NCBI GenBank assembly: GCA_938005465.1
Contig: CALLNU010000033.1
Location: 1 to 64,000, forward strand
Length of the DNA stretch: 64,000 nucleotides
Reading direction: 5' to 3'
Source: an uncultured Collinsella sp.
Lineage (GTDB): Bacteria > Actinomycetota > Coriobacteriia > Coriobacteriales > Coriobacteriaceae
Part shown: piece by piece, positions 24,993 to 33,852 of the stretch
Position numbering within the stretch: position 1 is the stretch's first letter
How the letters are laid out: every line of letters starts with the position of its first letter
Translations under genes and position numbers: made by a program
Notes under the pieces: model-generated
The model's database searches: none
What the model saw: only the letters and a program-made list of their open reading frames with translations
Told to the model about the DNA's origin: nothing

Positions 24993-26183
24993 TTACTCAA
25001 TGATCGTGGAGACGATGCCCGAACCGACGGTGTGGCCACCCTCGCGGATAGCGAAGCGCAGGCCCTCCTCCATGGCGATCGGGTGGATGAGGTCGCCCTC
25101 GATGGTGATGTGGTCACCAGGCATAGCCATCTCGGTGCCCTCGGGGAGCTTGACCGTACCGGTAACGTCGGTGGTACGGAAGTAGAACTGAGGACGATAA
25201 CCATCGAAGAACGGGGTGTGACGGCCGCCCTCCTCCTTGGTCAGAACGTAGATCTCGCCGGTGAACTTGGTGTGCGGGGTAACCGAACCGGGCTTGCAGA
25301 GAACCTGGCCGCGCTCGATGTCCTCACGCTTGATGCCGCGGAGCAGCAGACCGACGTTGTCGCCAGCCTCGCAGAAGTCCATGGACTTACGGAACATCTC
25401 GATACCGGTAACGACGGTGTTCTGGGTATCCTTGATGCCGACGATCTCGACGGGCTCGTTGAGCTTGAGCTCACCGCGCTCGACACGGCCAGTAGCAACG
25501 GTACCACGGCCGGAGATGGTCATAACGTCCTCAACGGCCATCAGGAACGGGAGGTCGTTGTTACGAGCAGGCGTCGGGATGTACTCGTCGACGGCCTTCA
25601 TGAGCTCGCGAATGGCGTCCATCCACTTGGCGTCGCCCTCGAGAGCGCCCAGAGCGGAGCCACGGATGACGGGGATGTCGTCGCCGGGGAAATCGTACTC
25701 GGAGAGGAGCTCACGGGTCTCCATCTCGACGAGGTCGATGAGCTCGTCATCGTCGACCATGTCGCACTTGTTCAGGAAGACGACGATGTAGGGAACGCCG
25801 ACCTGACGGGCGAGCAGGATGTGCTCGCGAGTCTGAGCCATGGGGCCGTCGGTAGCAGCGATGACCAGGATAGCGCCGTCCATCTGAGCAGCGCCGGAGA
25901 TCATGTTCTTGACGTAGTCAGCGTGGCCCGGGCAGTCAACGTGAGCGTAGTGACGGGCAGCGGTCTCGTACTCAACGTGGGAGACGGAAATCGTAATGCC
26001 GCGCTCGCGCTCCTCGGGAGCCTTGTCGATGTTCTCGAACGCAGTGAAGTCAGCCTTGCAGCCCTCGGTCTCGGAGAGAACCTTGGTGATGGCAGCGGTC
26101 AGCGTGGTCTTGCCGTGGTCGACGTGACCAATGGTGCCGATGTTAACATGCGGCTTAGTGCGCTCAAACTTCTCTTTGGCCAT
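24993..26183 (-). CDS. tuf: Elongation factor Tu
   Basis: The 396-residue GTPase delivers aminoacyl-tRNA to the ribosome. G1 is GHVDHGKTT, G2 includes RGITI, G3 is DCPGH, G4 is NKCDM. Domains 2 and 3 follow with the family's usual RGTVATGRVERG and MPGDHITIEGDLIHP. It starts at ATG 26183 behind AGGAGGG. It stands alone, without fusA, downstream of three tRNA genes that are probably on the same transcript. Confidence 0.98.
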   Translation of the reverse strand: MAKEKFERTKPHVNIGTIGHVDHGKTTLTAAITKVLSETEGCKADFTAFENIDKAPEERERGITISVSHVEYETAARHYAHVDCPGHADYVKNMISGAAQMDGAILVIAATDGPMAQTREHILLARQVGVPYIVVFLNKCDMVDDDELIDLVEMETRELLSEYDFPGDDIPVIRGSALGALEGDAKWMDAIRELMKAVDEYIPTPARNNDLPFLMAVEDVMTISGRGTVATGRVERGELKLNEPVEIVGIKDTQNTVVTGIEMFRKSMDFCEAGDNVGLLLRGIKREDIERGQVLCKPGSVTPHTKFTGEIYVLTKEEGGRHTPFFDGYRPQFYFRTTDVTGTVKLPEGTEMAMPGDHITIEGDLIHPIAMEEGLRFAIREGGHTVGSGIVSTIIE

Positions 26184-26279
26184 AAAGCCCTCCTCTTAAC
26201 AGGTCGTCCCCGGACGGGACTTTGCCTTTATACCATAGTGGCCTCTCAACATACTATTGAGAAGCCACCGTGTTACCTA

Positions 26280-26356
26280 TGGTAGCGGTGACTGGATTCG
26301 AACCAGTGACGCCACGGGTATGAACCGTGTGCTCTAACCAACTGAGCTACACCGCC
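26280..26356 (-). tRNA. tRNA-Met, elongator type (anticodon CAT)
   Basis: A minus-strand cloverleaf with acceptor GGCGGTG/CACCGCT, discriminator A, encoded CCA and anticodon CAT in CGGTTCATACCCG. The first acceptor pair is intact (with a G:T), which argues for the elongator rather than the initiator. Confidence 0.93.
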
Positions 26357-26359
26357 GGA

Positions 26360-26435
26360 TGGAGCCTGCAACCAGACTTGAACTGGTGACCTCTTCGTTA
26401 CCAACGAAGTGCTCTACCGACTGAGCTATACAGGC
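26360..26435 (-). tRNA. tRNA-Thr (anticodon GGT)
   Basis: Minus-strand cloverleaf with acceptor GCCTGTA/TGCAGGC, discriminator T, encoded CCA and anticodon GGT in CTTCGTTGGTAACGAAG. It lies 3 bases from tRNA-Met. Confidence 0.95.
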
Positions 26436-26445
26436 ACTTGACGGG

Positions 26446-26527
26446 TGGGAGCTATAGGATTCGAACCTATGTAGGCAGAGCCAACGGGTTTACAGCCCGT
26501 CCCCATTAACCACTCGGGCAAACTCCC
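26446..26527 (-). tRNA. tRNA-Tyr (anticodon GTA)
   Basis: An 82-base minus-strand tRNA with a long variable arm; acceptor GGGAGTT/AGCTCCC, anticodon GTA in GGGCTGTAAACCC. CCA is not fully encoded. It is the first tRNA of the tRNA-tuf cluster. Confidence 0.95.
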
Positions 26528-26834
26528 AATCGTTCAAGTATCCGCAGGTCCTTTGGTCTTTTGGACCGCCGCCCCCGCGAACGAAGAAGATAATACGATG
26601 CCACCTTGGGGGCTGTCAACGAAAACCTCTAGATACACGGTGCCGGGCGTATCTATACAGCCATGACCTGCGGGTTTGTTGAGTTTGGATATGAAGGACG
26701 GTGGTTTTGGATACTGAGGTGACGTTTGCCGAGGTAACACTTTTGTGCAGTGGAGTGAGCCTGCAGAATATTACTTCGATAACGACTCATTTGCACCTAT
26801 ATATAGGTCGAGACCGGGCTTCCGTGGCAGATTC

Positions 26835-26977
26835 GAGCGTGGATTTTCTCCCGTTTGAAATCGAGCGTGGATAATCTCCCACTTTGCCGTGCCATCGAAT
26901 CCAAAGTGGCAGATTATCCACGCTCATTCACTAGGCGGAAGATTTTCCACGCTCGTGTGTCCGATAATCCACGCTCG
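26835..26977. repeat. GAGCGTGGAT inverted-repeat cluster
   Basis: GAGCGTGGA occurs at 26835 and 26863, and its complement TCCACGCTC at about 26917, 26946 and 26968. The central pair (26863-26886 with 26901-26924) forms a 24-bp arm hairpin with few mismatches. The arrangement is a nested palindrome about 143 bases wide. Confidence 0.85.
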
Positions 26978-27008
26978 ATGACGATGACCAACCTCGCCCC
27001 GGCCTATG

Positions 27009-27223
27009 TCTCGACCTGTAACAGTAAGAGGGTTATTCCTCCCCTATCTGTTACAGATCGAGATGTTTCGCAGAGACCTCAGCTTACGTCTCATTCTGTA
27101 ACAGCTAGAACGGTTTTCAGCCTCTTCGTGTTACAGATTGAGATGTTATCGGCCGTCCCTTGGCAATGTCTCGATCTGTAACTATAAGGAAGGTCTTCAG
27201 CCCACTCGTGTTGCGAATCGAGA
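27009..27223. repeat. Three TGTAACA-type palindromic repeats at about 80-base spacing
   Basis: Copies at 27009-27063, 27089-27143 and 27169-27223 start exactly 80 bases apart. Each begins TCTCRNTCTGTAAC and ends GTTRCRRATYGAGA, with a variable centre. They belong to the same family as the pair at 20378-20514. Confidence 0.88.
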
Positions 27224-27279
27224 CAAACCTGAAGCTCGGTTGGCGCCAAACACGCTGACTTATCGACATAAATAGAAAC

Positions 27280-27308
27280 GAGCCCTGTCCCACAAGGGAA
27301 CAGAGCCC
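27280..27308 (-). terminator. Terminator hairpin left of the element, probably the original tRNA-Thr terminator
   Basis: GAGCCCTGTCCC pairs with GGGAACAGAGCCC around ACAA; the minus-strand continuation is GTTTCTATTT. It ends 7 bases before the left attachment repeat. Confidence 0.65.
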
Positions 27309-27315
27309 GAAACTC

Positions 27316-27361
27316 TCATGGAGCCAGTGACAGGAATCGAACCTGCAACCCACTGATTACA
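27316..27361. repeat. Left attachment repeat (46 bp), distal copy of the tRNA-Thr 3' end
   Basis: Identical to 44486-44531. It starts TCATGGAGCCAGTGACAGG and ends CCACTGATTACA, covering the acceptor, T arm and anticodon arm up to the anticodon. The rest of a tRNA does not follow, so this copy is not a gene. Confidence 0.92.
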
Positions 27362-27515
27362 TCGTTTTCCATTCTGGTTAATAGCGTCCATCTGCGACTA
27401 TAGCGACCGTAACCTCGCCTTTTTCTTTCGTTTTCCGCTTATAGTCTCACTTGAGACGTCTCCGAAACAGTCAAATTGCACACTCATTGCACACGCGATT
27501 GCACACGGAGGGACA

Positions 27516-28721
27516 ATGGAAGAGAAATACACCAGCTCGTCTATTTATAAGTTTAAGGACGATCGCTGGCGCGCACAGTTCCCCTATTTGGAGAACGGCA
27601 TCTGGCATAAGAAGACTCAGCTCTTGGAACATCGAGGGCGTGATAAAGGCAGAAGCCATAAGCATCGCGATGCCGCCATGCTCGAGGCCGAATCCATCCG
27701 CGCATCTCTCAATGAGAAGGCCACCGCAGAAGCAGCTAAACCCAAGGGGCTTGGTATCACCGTTTCAAAGCTCGTGACATGCTATATCGATATCGAGTGC
27801 GCGGACGTCGCGCGCTCCACGGCGACCGGATACCACGGCATGCTCCGCCGGAATATCGAACCGTATCTCGGTGATGTCCCATTGGAAGACCTTACGGAAG
27901 AGGATGTTCAGGAATGGATAACGGCGATCGCCTCAACCCACGCACGGTCCACCGCCTGCAATTCCCTACGGTTGTTACGAGGCTCGCTCAGATATGGAAT
28001 GCGAAAGAAATGGATTGACGAAAACGTGGCCTCTTGGGCAAAAGTCCCCAAAAACGAAGACGCGAACTACGGTCTACCGAATTCGCTTACAACCAAAGAG
28101 CGAACCAGGGTCTTGAACACTCTGAACGCCTCCATAGATATCCCAGCGATGCTTGCAGCCAAGATAGCGCTCTACACGGGATTGCGGCGCGGCGAGCTTT
28201 GCGCCCTGAAATGGAAAAACGTGGACTTTAAATCCTCAACGATCCGAGTCGAGGCCGCGATTGGGCACACAGATAACGAGTTCTATATCAAGGGCCCCAA
28301 GAGCATTAGCAGCCGGCGCGCTATCCCCAACTGCCCGAAAGACCTTATGAAAGACCTTGCGAAGCGCGAGGCCGACATGAAGTCCGAATGCGCGAATCTG
28401 GGCGTTGAGTTCAGCGACGAACTGTTTGTCCTCGGCTTTCCGGACGGCTCCTTCTTGAAACCGCCCAGGATCAACGACGCTTGGCGGGCCCTGGCAAAGG
28501 CCTTGAAGCTCCATGGTGTCTTGAACAAGAACACCGTCACCTTCCACGACCTCAGGCACAGTTTTGCAACGTACGCCGTTTCCAGCGGAATCGACCCGAG
28601 GACTCTCGCAAGCCTCATGGGGCACTCGAAGGCGTCGATGACACTCGACAGATACGCCAGCGCCGACCCAGTAGCCACCGCATCGGCTATGAGAACTCTT
28701 GGACGCTTATATAAAGAGTGA
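27516..28721 (+). CDS. int: Tyrosine site-specific integrase
   Basis: The 401-residue recombinase integrates and excises the element at the tRNA gene. An N-terminal arm-binding domain (IYKFKDDRWRAQFPYLENG, residues 8-65) is followed by a core-binding domain (residues about 80-170) and the catalytic domain: Arg in YTGLRRGELCALKW, HxxR in HDLRHSFATY, His in LMGHSKASMTLDRYA with the nucleophile Tyr. ATG 27516 follows GGAGGG. It lies 155 bases inside the left attachment repeat, as expected for its role. Confidence 0.95.
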   Translation: MEEKYTSSSIYKFKDDRWRAQFPYLENGIWHKKTQLLEHRGRDKGRSHKHRDAAMLEAESIRASLNEKATAEAAKPKGLGITVSKLVTCYIDIECADVARSTATGYHGMLRRNIEPYLGDVPLEDLTEEDVQEWITAIASTHARSTACNSLRLLRGSLRYGMRKKWIDENVASWAKVPKNEDANYGLPNSLTTKERTRVLNTLNASIDIPAMLAAKIALYTGLRRGELCALKWKNVDFKSSTIRVEAAIGHTDNEFYIKGPKSISSRRAIPNCPKDLMKDLAKREADMKSECANLGVEFSDELFVLGFPDGSFLKPPRINDAWRALAKALKLHGVLNKNTVTFHDLRHSFATYAVSSGIDPRTLASLMGHSKASMTLDRYASADPVATASAMRTLGRLYKE

Positions 28722-28760
28722 TTTGCTTCGTCGCAAGCAAAGAAGTCAACAGTGGCTCGG

Positions 28761-28789
28761 AGGCCCGGCTTTAACCGGGCCTTTTCTTG
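28761..28789 (+). terminator. Terminator behind the integrase
   Basis: AGGCCCGGCTTTAACCGGGCC forms a tight stem followed by TTTTCTTG. Confidence 0.88.
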
Positions 28790-28916
28790 TTGCCTCGACC
28801 CTTCAACGTCTTTTTTGTCCATAGCGTCCGCCCTGCCCGTACTTTGACGAATGCCGGCAGCGGCGTGTCAGACTGCGAAATAAGAGAAATCGGCAAATTC
28901 CAGAAAGGAGACCGAA

Positions 28917-29159
28917 ATGAAATTCAAAGAGAAGCGTATCGGAGTCGACGACTTCCGCAGTATGCCGGATATCGTCGATCCGCTGCCGGTCGCGTACCTG
29001 CTCGGCATCAGCGATCGCTCTGTCTACCGCCTCTGCCAGAACGGGACGTTCAAAGCCGTGAAGTGCGGCAAGTTATGGCGAATCAACCGCGACAGCGTGC
29101 TCAGCTATATCGGAGTCACTATCGACCGAACTGAATGCCCGTCAACCAACATCAATTAA
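28917..29159 (+). CDS. xis: Excisionase-like helix-turn-helix protein
   Basis: An 80-residue protein starting at ATG 28917 behind AAAGGAG. The region VAYLLGISDRSVYRLCQNGT then FKAVKCGKLWRINRD is the MerR/excisionase winged helix (about residues 28-65). Small proteins of this type bind the attachment region to favour excision, and its place beside the integrase fits. A role as a regulator of the mobilization genes that follow is also possible. Confidence 0.75.
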   Translation: MKFKEKRIGVDDFRSMPDIVDPLPVAYLLGISDRSVYRLCQNGTFKAVKCGKLWRINRDSVLSYIGVTIDRTECPSTNIN

Positions 29160-29212
29160 AAACGACCATTACATGGGGTCCGAGAGGCCCCTCTTTGTTA
29201 TAAGGAGGCCCT

Positions 29213-29674
29213 ATGGTCGGAACTAAAACAGTCAGCGTGAAGCTCGATTCAAGGCTCTATACCGCCCTCAAGACGCGGGCCGAGCTCGATAAGTCCAACG
29301 TCAGCGATGTGATCCGGTCGCTCCTGTGCTCGGCGCTCGCCGCGGAGGAGCTCGACCTCTACGGCAACGAGGTCGCGGGCTTCATCCGCTGCGTCGTCGA
29401 CGCGCGGATGGACGTCGCCGCACTCGATATCGAGCGCAAGCTCGACGCCACCGAGGACCGCATCGCCGCGGTCCTCTCGCGCCCCATGACCGCCGCCATC
29501 ATGGCCGGCCTCATGTCGGCCGACGTCCTCAAGGCCTCCTACGCCTCGCTCGACGACGTCCCCGTCGCGGACATCTGGAAGAACTACCTCGCGCAGGCCG
29601 GCGAGCTCAGCCGCGCCGGACTCGGCCGAATCGACGAGGTGAAGCTCCACGCGCGCGAGCGCGCCGATGGCTAG
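29213..29674 (+). CDS. Ribbon-helix-helix relaxosome accessory protein (MobC-like)
   Basis: The 153-residue protein begins with TKTVSVKLDSRLYTALKTRA, a ribbon-helix-helix DNA-binding motif, followed by helical sequence that includes a predicted coiled part (LDIERKLDATEDRIAAVLSR). It overlaps the relaxase start by 8 bases and starts at ATG 29213 behind AAGGAGG. Proteins in this position bind oriT and load the relaxase. Base composition jumps to very high GC here. Confidence 0.7.
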   Translation: MVGTKTVSVKLDSRLYTALKTRAELDKSNVSDVIRSLLCSALAAEELDLYGNEVAGFIRCVVDARMDVAALDIERKLDATEDRIAAVLSRPMTAAIMAGLMSADVLKASYASLDDVPVADIWKNYLAQAGELSRAGLGRIDEVKLHARERADG

Positions 29675-31022
29675 CCCGCCCGTCATCGTCAACCACTCCG
29701 TCGTCCGCGCGGGGACGTCCGCGAGGGCGACCGCCGCGGGCCTGGCGGCATACGCCGGCACCCGCCGCGGCGTCGTCATCGAGGTCAGCGAGGCCGACGG
29801 CAGGAGGCTCGGCGTGGACGGCCTGGCCGCCTACGCCGCGAACAGGACCGGCTCGACGGGCGGCCTCTGGGGCGCGGGCGGCCCGGTCGCCGTGGCGGAG
29901 GCGAGGCGCGCAATCGCCCAGAACGGCGGCGCGGTGCTCACCACCGTCGTCACGGTCCCGAACGACATCGCCCCAGCTGCCGGCCTCGACCGCCTGGACG
30001 CCTGGCAGGCGCTGGTGCGCTCCGAGTGGCCGAGGCTCTTCTCCGAGATGACCGGCGTGCCCGAGAGCCGCGTGGAGTTCTACGCGTCGATGCACGTCAA
30101 CGGCACGAGCCACCACGTCCACATCCTCACGGTCGACCGCGCGGGCGACTGGGACTCCCTGCTGCCCAAGGGGAAGATGGAGGCGGCGCGGCTCGAGATC
30201 TCCTCGAAGGCCATGGCGCCGCTGCTGCGGGAGGCCTACATCGAGCGCGACCTCGCGAGGGAGGCCGCGCTGGACGCCGTCGCCCACATCGACCGGAACC
30301 GTCTCGATATCGAGCTGCCGCCGGACGGGAGGATCGAGGCCGCCCACCTCAGGCGTTTCCACCCGGAGGCCTCCGCCGCGCTGAGGGAGGCCCTCGACCG
30401 GGCGGCATCCGGCTCCCCCGCACTCGCCGGCGCGCTGGACCGCCACAGGAAGGCAGTCGAGAGATGCGCCGACCTCAAGTGCCTGGCCGGGGAGGCGCGG
30501 GACGCCTACGCCCGCAAGGCGGCCGCCGACCTCGGCCTCCGGTGCGAGAACGCGGCACTGCGAGTCATGGTCCCGGACAGAACGCCGATTCGCGAACAAA
30601 TACCGGCGCGACGCGCCGCCCCGGCAGCCGGCCCGGCGACGGATAGGCGGAGGGAGGCCGGGTTCGCCACCGAAGCCCGAGCCTGCATCCCGAAGGCGCG
30701 CCTCGAAAGGCTCACGCGAAAGGTCGCGCACGGCAGGACCCTCGAGCCGGCAGACCTCAGGGGATGTCCCACGGCAGACCGGGCCTTCAGGCATGCGCCG
30801 TCGCCCGGTCCGGCCCTCGGGCGGGCAGCCGCGATGGCGGCACTGGTCGCCAGGGAGACCGCGCGGGACGCCGGGGGACGCGACATGGGGGACGAGGCCG
30901 GCGAGAAGGCGCTGCGGCTCATCGCCGCGGCCCTGAGGATCCTCGCTTCCGGCGGCACCAGGCAAACGAACGTCCCCGCAGTGAAGATAGCGAACAGGAT
31001 AGAGAGGACGATCACGAGATGA
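29667..31022 (+). CDS. Relaxase, MOBL-type
   Basis: A 451-residue protein that should nick oriT to start transfer. The N-terminal part has AAGLAAYAGTRRGV (the YxxTR-type MOBL entry), then AAYAANRTGSTGGLWGAGG, and the metal-binding His cluster HVNGTSHHVHILTVDR (His 143, 149, 150, 152). These match the order seen in MOBL relaxases of Firmicutes. The C-terminal half is Arg/Ala-rich and helical. It overlaps both neighbours, making a tight RHH-relaxase-coupling protein operon. Confidence 0.78.
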   Translation: MASPPVIVNHSVVRAGTSARATAAGLAAYAGTRRGVVIEVSEADGRRLGVDGLAAYAANRTGSTGGLWGAGGPVAVAEARRAIAQNGGAVLTTVVTVPNDIAPAAGLDRLDAWQALVRSEWPRLFSEMTGVPESRVEFYASMHVNGTSHHVHILTVDRAGDWDSLLPKGKMEAARLEISSKAMAPLLREAYIERDLAREAALDAVAHIDRNRLDIELPPDGRIEAAHLRRFHPEASAALREALDRAASGSPALAGALDRHRKAVERCADLKCLAGEARDAYARKAAADLGLRCENAALRVMVPDRTPIREQIPARRAAPAAGPATDRRREAGFATEARACIPKARLERLTRKVAHGRTLEPADLRGCPTADRAFRHAPSPGPALGRAAAMAALVARETARDAGGRDMGDEAGEKALRLIAAALRILASGGTRQTNVPAVKIANRIERTITR

Positions 31023-32977
31023 AACCGAAATCCTTCAACCGCAACATGAAAAGGGAGCTCATCAGCACGCTCGTGGGCCACGGCATCGCCGCCGGCGTCG
31101 CCTGCGTCGCGACCGTCAGCGCCTGGGCCTACGCCAGATGGTGGACCGTATCCCTCATCTCGGGCTTCTCCGCCCTACTGCGGCTGCCCGCGGGCGACCC
31201 GGGCCCCGAGCCCGCCCACGTCTTCCGCAACCCCTTCGAAGCGGCCGCCGACGCGGCGGCGTCGGGCGAGGCGGGCGAGCTTCTCGCGGCCCTCGCCCTC
31301 GTCGCGACAACCGTCCTCATCCTCGGCCTCGTTTCTTGGGCCCGCTCATGGGCGAGTCTCCACGACGGGACGTTCGCCGGCGACCGCGCGCCCACACGCA
31401 CGCACGGGGACGCCTGGCTCGAGTCGAGGCCGTCCAGGGTCGCGAGGCGCTGCCCTCCCTGGGACGGGAAGGCCGCCGCGGAGGGGCTCGTGGCGGCCGG
31501 CTGCATCGGTGGCGGGATCGCGATGGTCCCCGCCGTCCACTGCCTCATAAGGGCGGGCAGCGGCGCAGGCAAGACGAGAAGATCTCTTGCCGTCAGCGTG
31601 GCCGCGGCGATCGACCGCAACGCACACGGAATCCCGACGTCCGTCATCGTCCACGACCCGAAGTCCGAGATCCGCGCATGGACCGAGCCGCTCGCCCGGA
31701 GGGCCGGGATGAAGGTCGTCGCCGTCCGGCTCGACGAGCCCGTCAAGTCGGCGAGGTTCAACCCCCTCGACCGCGCCATCTCCGCACTCGGGACGGAGGG
31801 CGTCGCCGGCGCCGTGGCGGAGCTCCGCGAGCTGTCGTCCGCCATCGTGCCCGATGCCTTCTCCTCTGGCCAGAGGTTCTTCACGGACGCCAGCCGCAAC
31901 CTGCTGACCGGCCTCTGCCTGCTCGCGATAACGGACGGGCGGATCCCCGACGGCGCGCGGAACCTCTCGACCGTGCTCGCGCTCCTGGAACCCCGCGACG
32001 GGAAGAGCGCCGTGAAGTCGCTGGAGGAGCTCGCCGCGGACCTGCCGGCGGGAAACCCGGCGCGCCAGTTCCTCCTCGTCGCCTCGTCGAACGGCGGCGG
32101 AGGGGAGGCCCTCGTCTCCACCGCGCGCAACTACCTCATGTCCTTCTGCGACGACGACGTCAGCCGAATGCTCTGGGACGGCGAGGTCGACCTCGCATCG
32201 GTCGGGCGCAAGCCCACCATCCTCTACATCGCCAGCGCGACGGACCGAGGGGACCGCGGCGCGCTCGTCTCGTGCATCTTCTCCCAGGCGCTGTCGGCGC
32301 TGCGCGAGACCGCGCGCCTGTCCGGCGGCAAGCTGCCGGCCGAGACCCTGCTCGCCATCGACGAGGGGTCCGGGATCCCCAAGATCCCCCGCCTCCTCGG
32401 CGATCTCGCGGAGGTTCGCAGCATCGGGCTGCACGTCGTCTTCGTGCTCCAGAACACCCGCCTGCTCGAGGCCCGGTGCGGCTACTCCAGGGCAGAGTCG
32501 GACGCGCTGCTGGCGCTGCTCGGCACCCAGGTCGTCCTCTCGGTAGAGTCCGTCGGCGAGGCGGAGGAGATCAGCAAGCGACTCGGCGACTACAGTGTCA
32601 AGACGACCGGGCAGAGCTCAACCAAGGGGACGCAGAGCTCCTCGTCCGGCAAGTCGTTCTCCGTGGCGCGCCGTCCGCTGATCACCCCGTCGGAGCTCAT
32701 GGCCTGGAGCGCGCGCGAGAACGGCGCGCTCGTGATCGACGCGGAGGGACCGATGGCGCTCGCCAGCCGCGACATCACCGAGACGTTCTTGGGGCCGCTG
32801 CTGGGCATGACGTCGCCGGAGGCCGAGGGCGCGCTGCTCGCGCGGGCGCTCGAGGGGGAGGTCCGCAACGACGCCCCGGCACCGGTCTGGCGTATCCCGG
32901 AGAAGCCGAAAAAGCCCAAGGGGTCGCCGTCCGGCGGCAGGAAGCGCAAGGTGTCCGCGGCGCCCGACGGGTTCTGA
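31019..32977 (+). CDS. VirD4/TraG-type coupling protein ATPase
   Basis: The 652-residue membrane ATPase links the relaxosome to a secretion channel. Two N-terminal transmembrane segments are at about residues 15-45 and 80-115. Walker A is IRAGSGAGKTRRS, Walker B is LLAIDEGSGIP, and the TraG motif SIGLHVVFVLQNTRLLEAR follows. ATG 31019 overlaps the relaxase stop (ATGA). The C-terminus is Lys/Ser/Gly-rich. No channel genes are seen in the element. Confidence 0.88.
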   Translation: MKPKSFNRNMKRELISTLVGHGIAAGVACVATVSAWAYARWWTVSLISGFSALLRLPAGDPGPEPAHVFRNPFEAAADAAASGEAGELLAALALVATTVLILGLVSWARSWASLHDGTFAGDRAPTRTHGDAWLESRPSRVARRCPPWDGKAAAEGLVAAGCIGGGIAMVPAVHCLIRAGSGAGKTRRSLAVSVAAAIDRNAHGIPTSVIVHDPKSEIRAWTEPLARRAGMKVVAVRLDEPVKSARFNPLDRAISALGTEGVAGAVAELRELSSAIVPDAFSSGQRFFTDASRNLLTGLCLLAITDGRIPDGARNLSTVLALLEPRDGKSAVKSLEELAADLPAGNPARQFLLVASSNGGGGEALVSTARNYLMSFCDDDVSRMLWDGEVDLASVGRKPTILYIASATDRGDRGALVSCIFSQALSALRETARLSGGKLPAETLLAIDEGSGIPKIPRLLGDLAEVRSIGLHVVFVLQNTRLLEARCGYSRAESDALLALLGTQVVLSVESVGEAEEISKRLGDYSVKTTGQSSTKGTQSSSSGKSFSVARRPLITPSELMAWSARENGALVIDAEGPMALASRDITETFLGPLLGMTSPEAEGALLARALEGEVRNDAPAPVWRIPEKPKKPKGSPSGGRKRKVSAAPDGF

Positions 32978-33005
32978 CGCGTCATACGGCCCTGCCCGCG
33001 CAAAC

Positions 33006-33052
33006 GGCCCTCCGTCATACGGCGCTCGGGGCGCGTATGACGGAGGGCCGCC
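33006..33052. repeat. Perfect 17-bp inverted repeat downstream of the mobilization genes
   Basis: CGGCCCTCCGTCATACG pairs with its exact complement across a 13-base centre rich in GC. A partial third copy (GTCATACGGCCC) lies at 32983-32994. It may be the terminator of the mobilization operon or part of an oriT; there is no T run. Confidence 0.7.
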
Positions 33053-33205
33053 GTCGCCTTTCCGGCTTGACCGGCAACGCTGCCAGCGGAAACGAACTCG
33101 GCCCGCCGAGTTGCGCCGCAAAATCCCGGGCGCCCGTAGTGCGCCCTTATCCTGCTCCCACCGTCCAAGGCACTTGGGCGGCGGGAGTTCCGCATCCCCG
33201 GGAAA

Positions 33206-33236
33206 AGAAAAGCGCGGCCCATCCGGACCGCGCTTG
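33206..33236 (-). terminator. Terminator of the 33252 gene
   Basis: On the minus strand AGCGCGGTCC pairs with GGCCGCGCT around GGAT and is followed by TTTTCTTTTC. Confidence 0.8.
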
Positions 33237-33251
33237 CGCTCTCCTCCTATT

Positions 33252-33848
33252 TCACCCCGCGACGTAGACCGTCCGGCCCGTCTCACAGTCGATGGTCTCG
33301 GCGTCCCCGAAACCGACCCGGACGGCCGCCCATCCGCCGGCGGCCGCCAACGCGTCGGCCTCGGACCTCGCGGCGGCGATGAGGCGCTCGAGCTCGGCCG
33401 AGCCCGCCGGCGCGGTCCCCGCCTCGAACGCGCCGCCGTCGCCGCCTGACTCGTACTCGACGACGACCGTCGAGCCGAGCGCCTCCTCGAGGGTCTCGGT
33501 CAGGCCGCCCATGCCGTCGAGGGCGTGCCCGGCGACCGTGGCCAGCGGGTAGCGGGCCATCCCGGACGCAGCCGAGCGGCCGGCCATCCGGAGTATGCCG
33601 GCGGCCACGAGTGCCTTGAGGAGTGCCGCGGGGACCGCGGCGTCGATGGCGATGTTGCCGTGCCCGCGGCACCACTCGGCCGCAGCCGGCACGTTCGCCG
33701 TGAGCACGCCCCACTCGGCCATGTAGCCGTCGGAGCGCGGGGCCGTGGCGTCGAGGAGGAGGACGGCCAGGCCGCCGCCCACGTACTCCCCGGCCACGAG
33801 GGCGAGGCGAACCGCCTCGCCCATGGAGTCGAACTCGACCGTGACCAT
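33252..33848 (-). CDS. Hypothetical mobile-element protein (possible DUF4313 relative)
   Basis: A 198-residue, very Ala/Gly-rich protein starting at ATG 33848 (MVTVEFDSMGEAVRLALVAG) behind GGAGG. The pattern of LAVLLLDATAPRSDGYMAEW then GVLTANVP recalls the DUF4313 proteins of bifidobacterial and coriobacterial elements, but I hold this loosely. It follows a DUF2958-like gene by 4 bases, so they form one operon. No membrane segments. Function unknown. Confidence 0.6.
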   Translation of the reverse strand: MVTVEFDSMGEAVRLALVAGEYVGGGLAVLLLDATAPRSDGYMAEWGVLTANVPAAAEWCRGHGNIAIDAAVPAALLKALVAAGILRMAGRSAASGMARYPLATVAGHALDGMGGLTETLEEALGSTVVVEYESGGDGGAFEAGTAPAGSAELERLIAAARSEADALAAAGGWAAVRVGFGDAETIDCETGRTVYVAG

Positions 33849-33852
33849 GCGG

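Larger units (their letters stand above)
26528..27315. other. Intergenic region without genes: two palindromic repeat families
   Basis: About 790 bases between tRNA-Tyr and the mobile element contain no supportable ORF. 26528-26830 must hold the tRNA/tuf promoter, though I could not fix it. 26835-26977 holds GAGCGTGG-type inverted repeats, 27009-27223 three TGTAACA-type palindromes, and 27280-27308 a terminator that probably served the tRNA-Thr(TGT) gene before the element was inserted. Confidence 0.8.

Noticed and set aside
27316..27361. A second tRNA-Thr gene at the left end of the element
   Set aside because: Only the 3' part is present; the anticodon-arm 5' half and D arm are missing, so it is an attachment-site copy.
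30764..31018. A longer N-terminus for the coupling protein
   Set aside because: It would lie wholly inside the relaxase gene in another frame and ATG 31019 has the expected overlap and membrane start.
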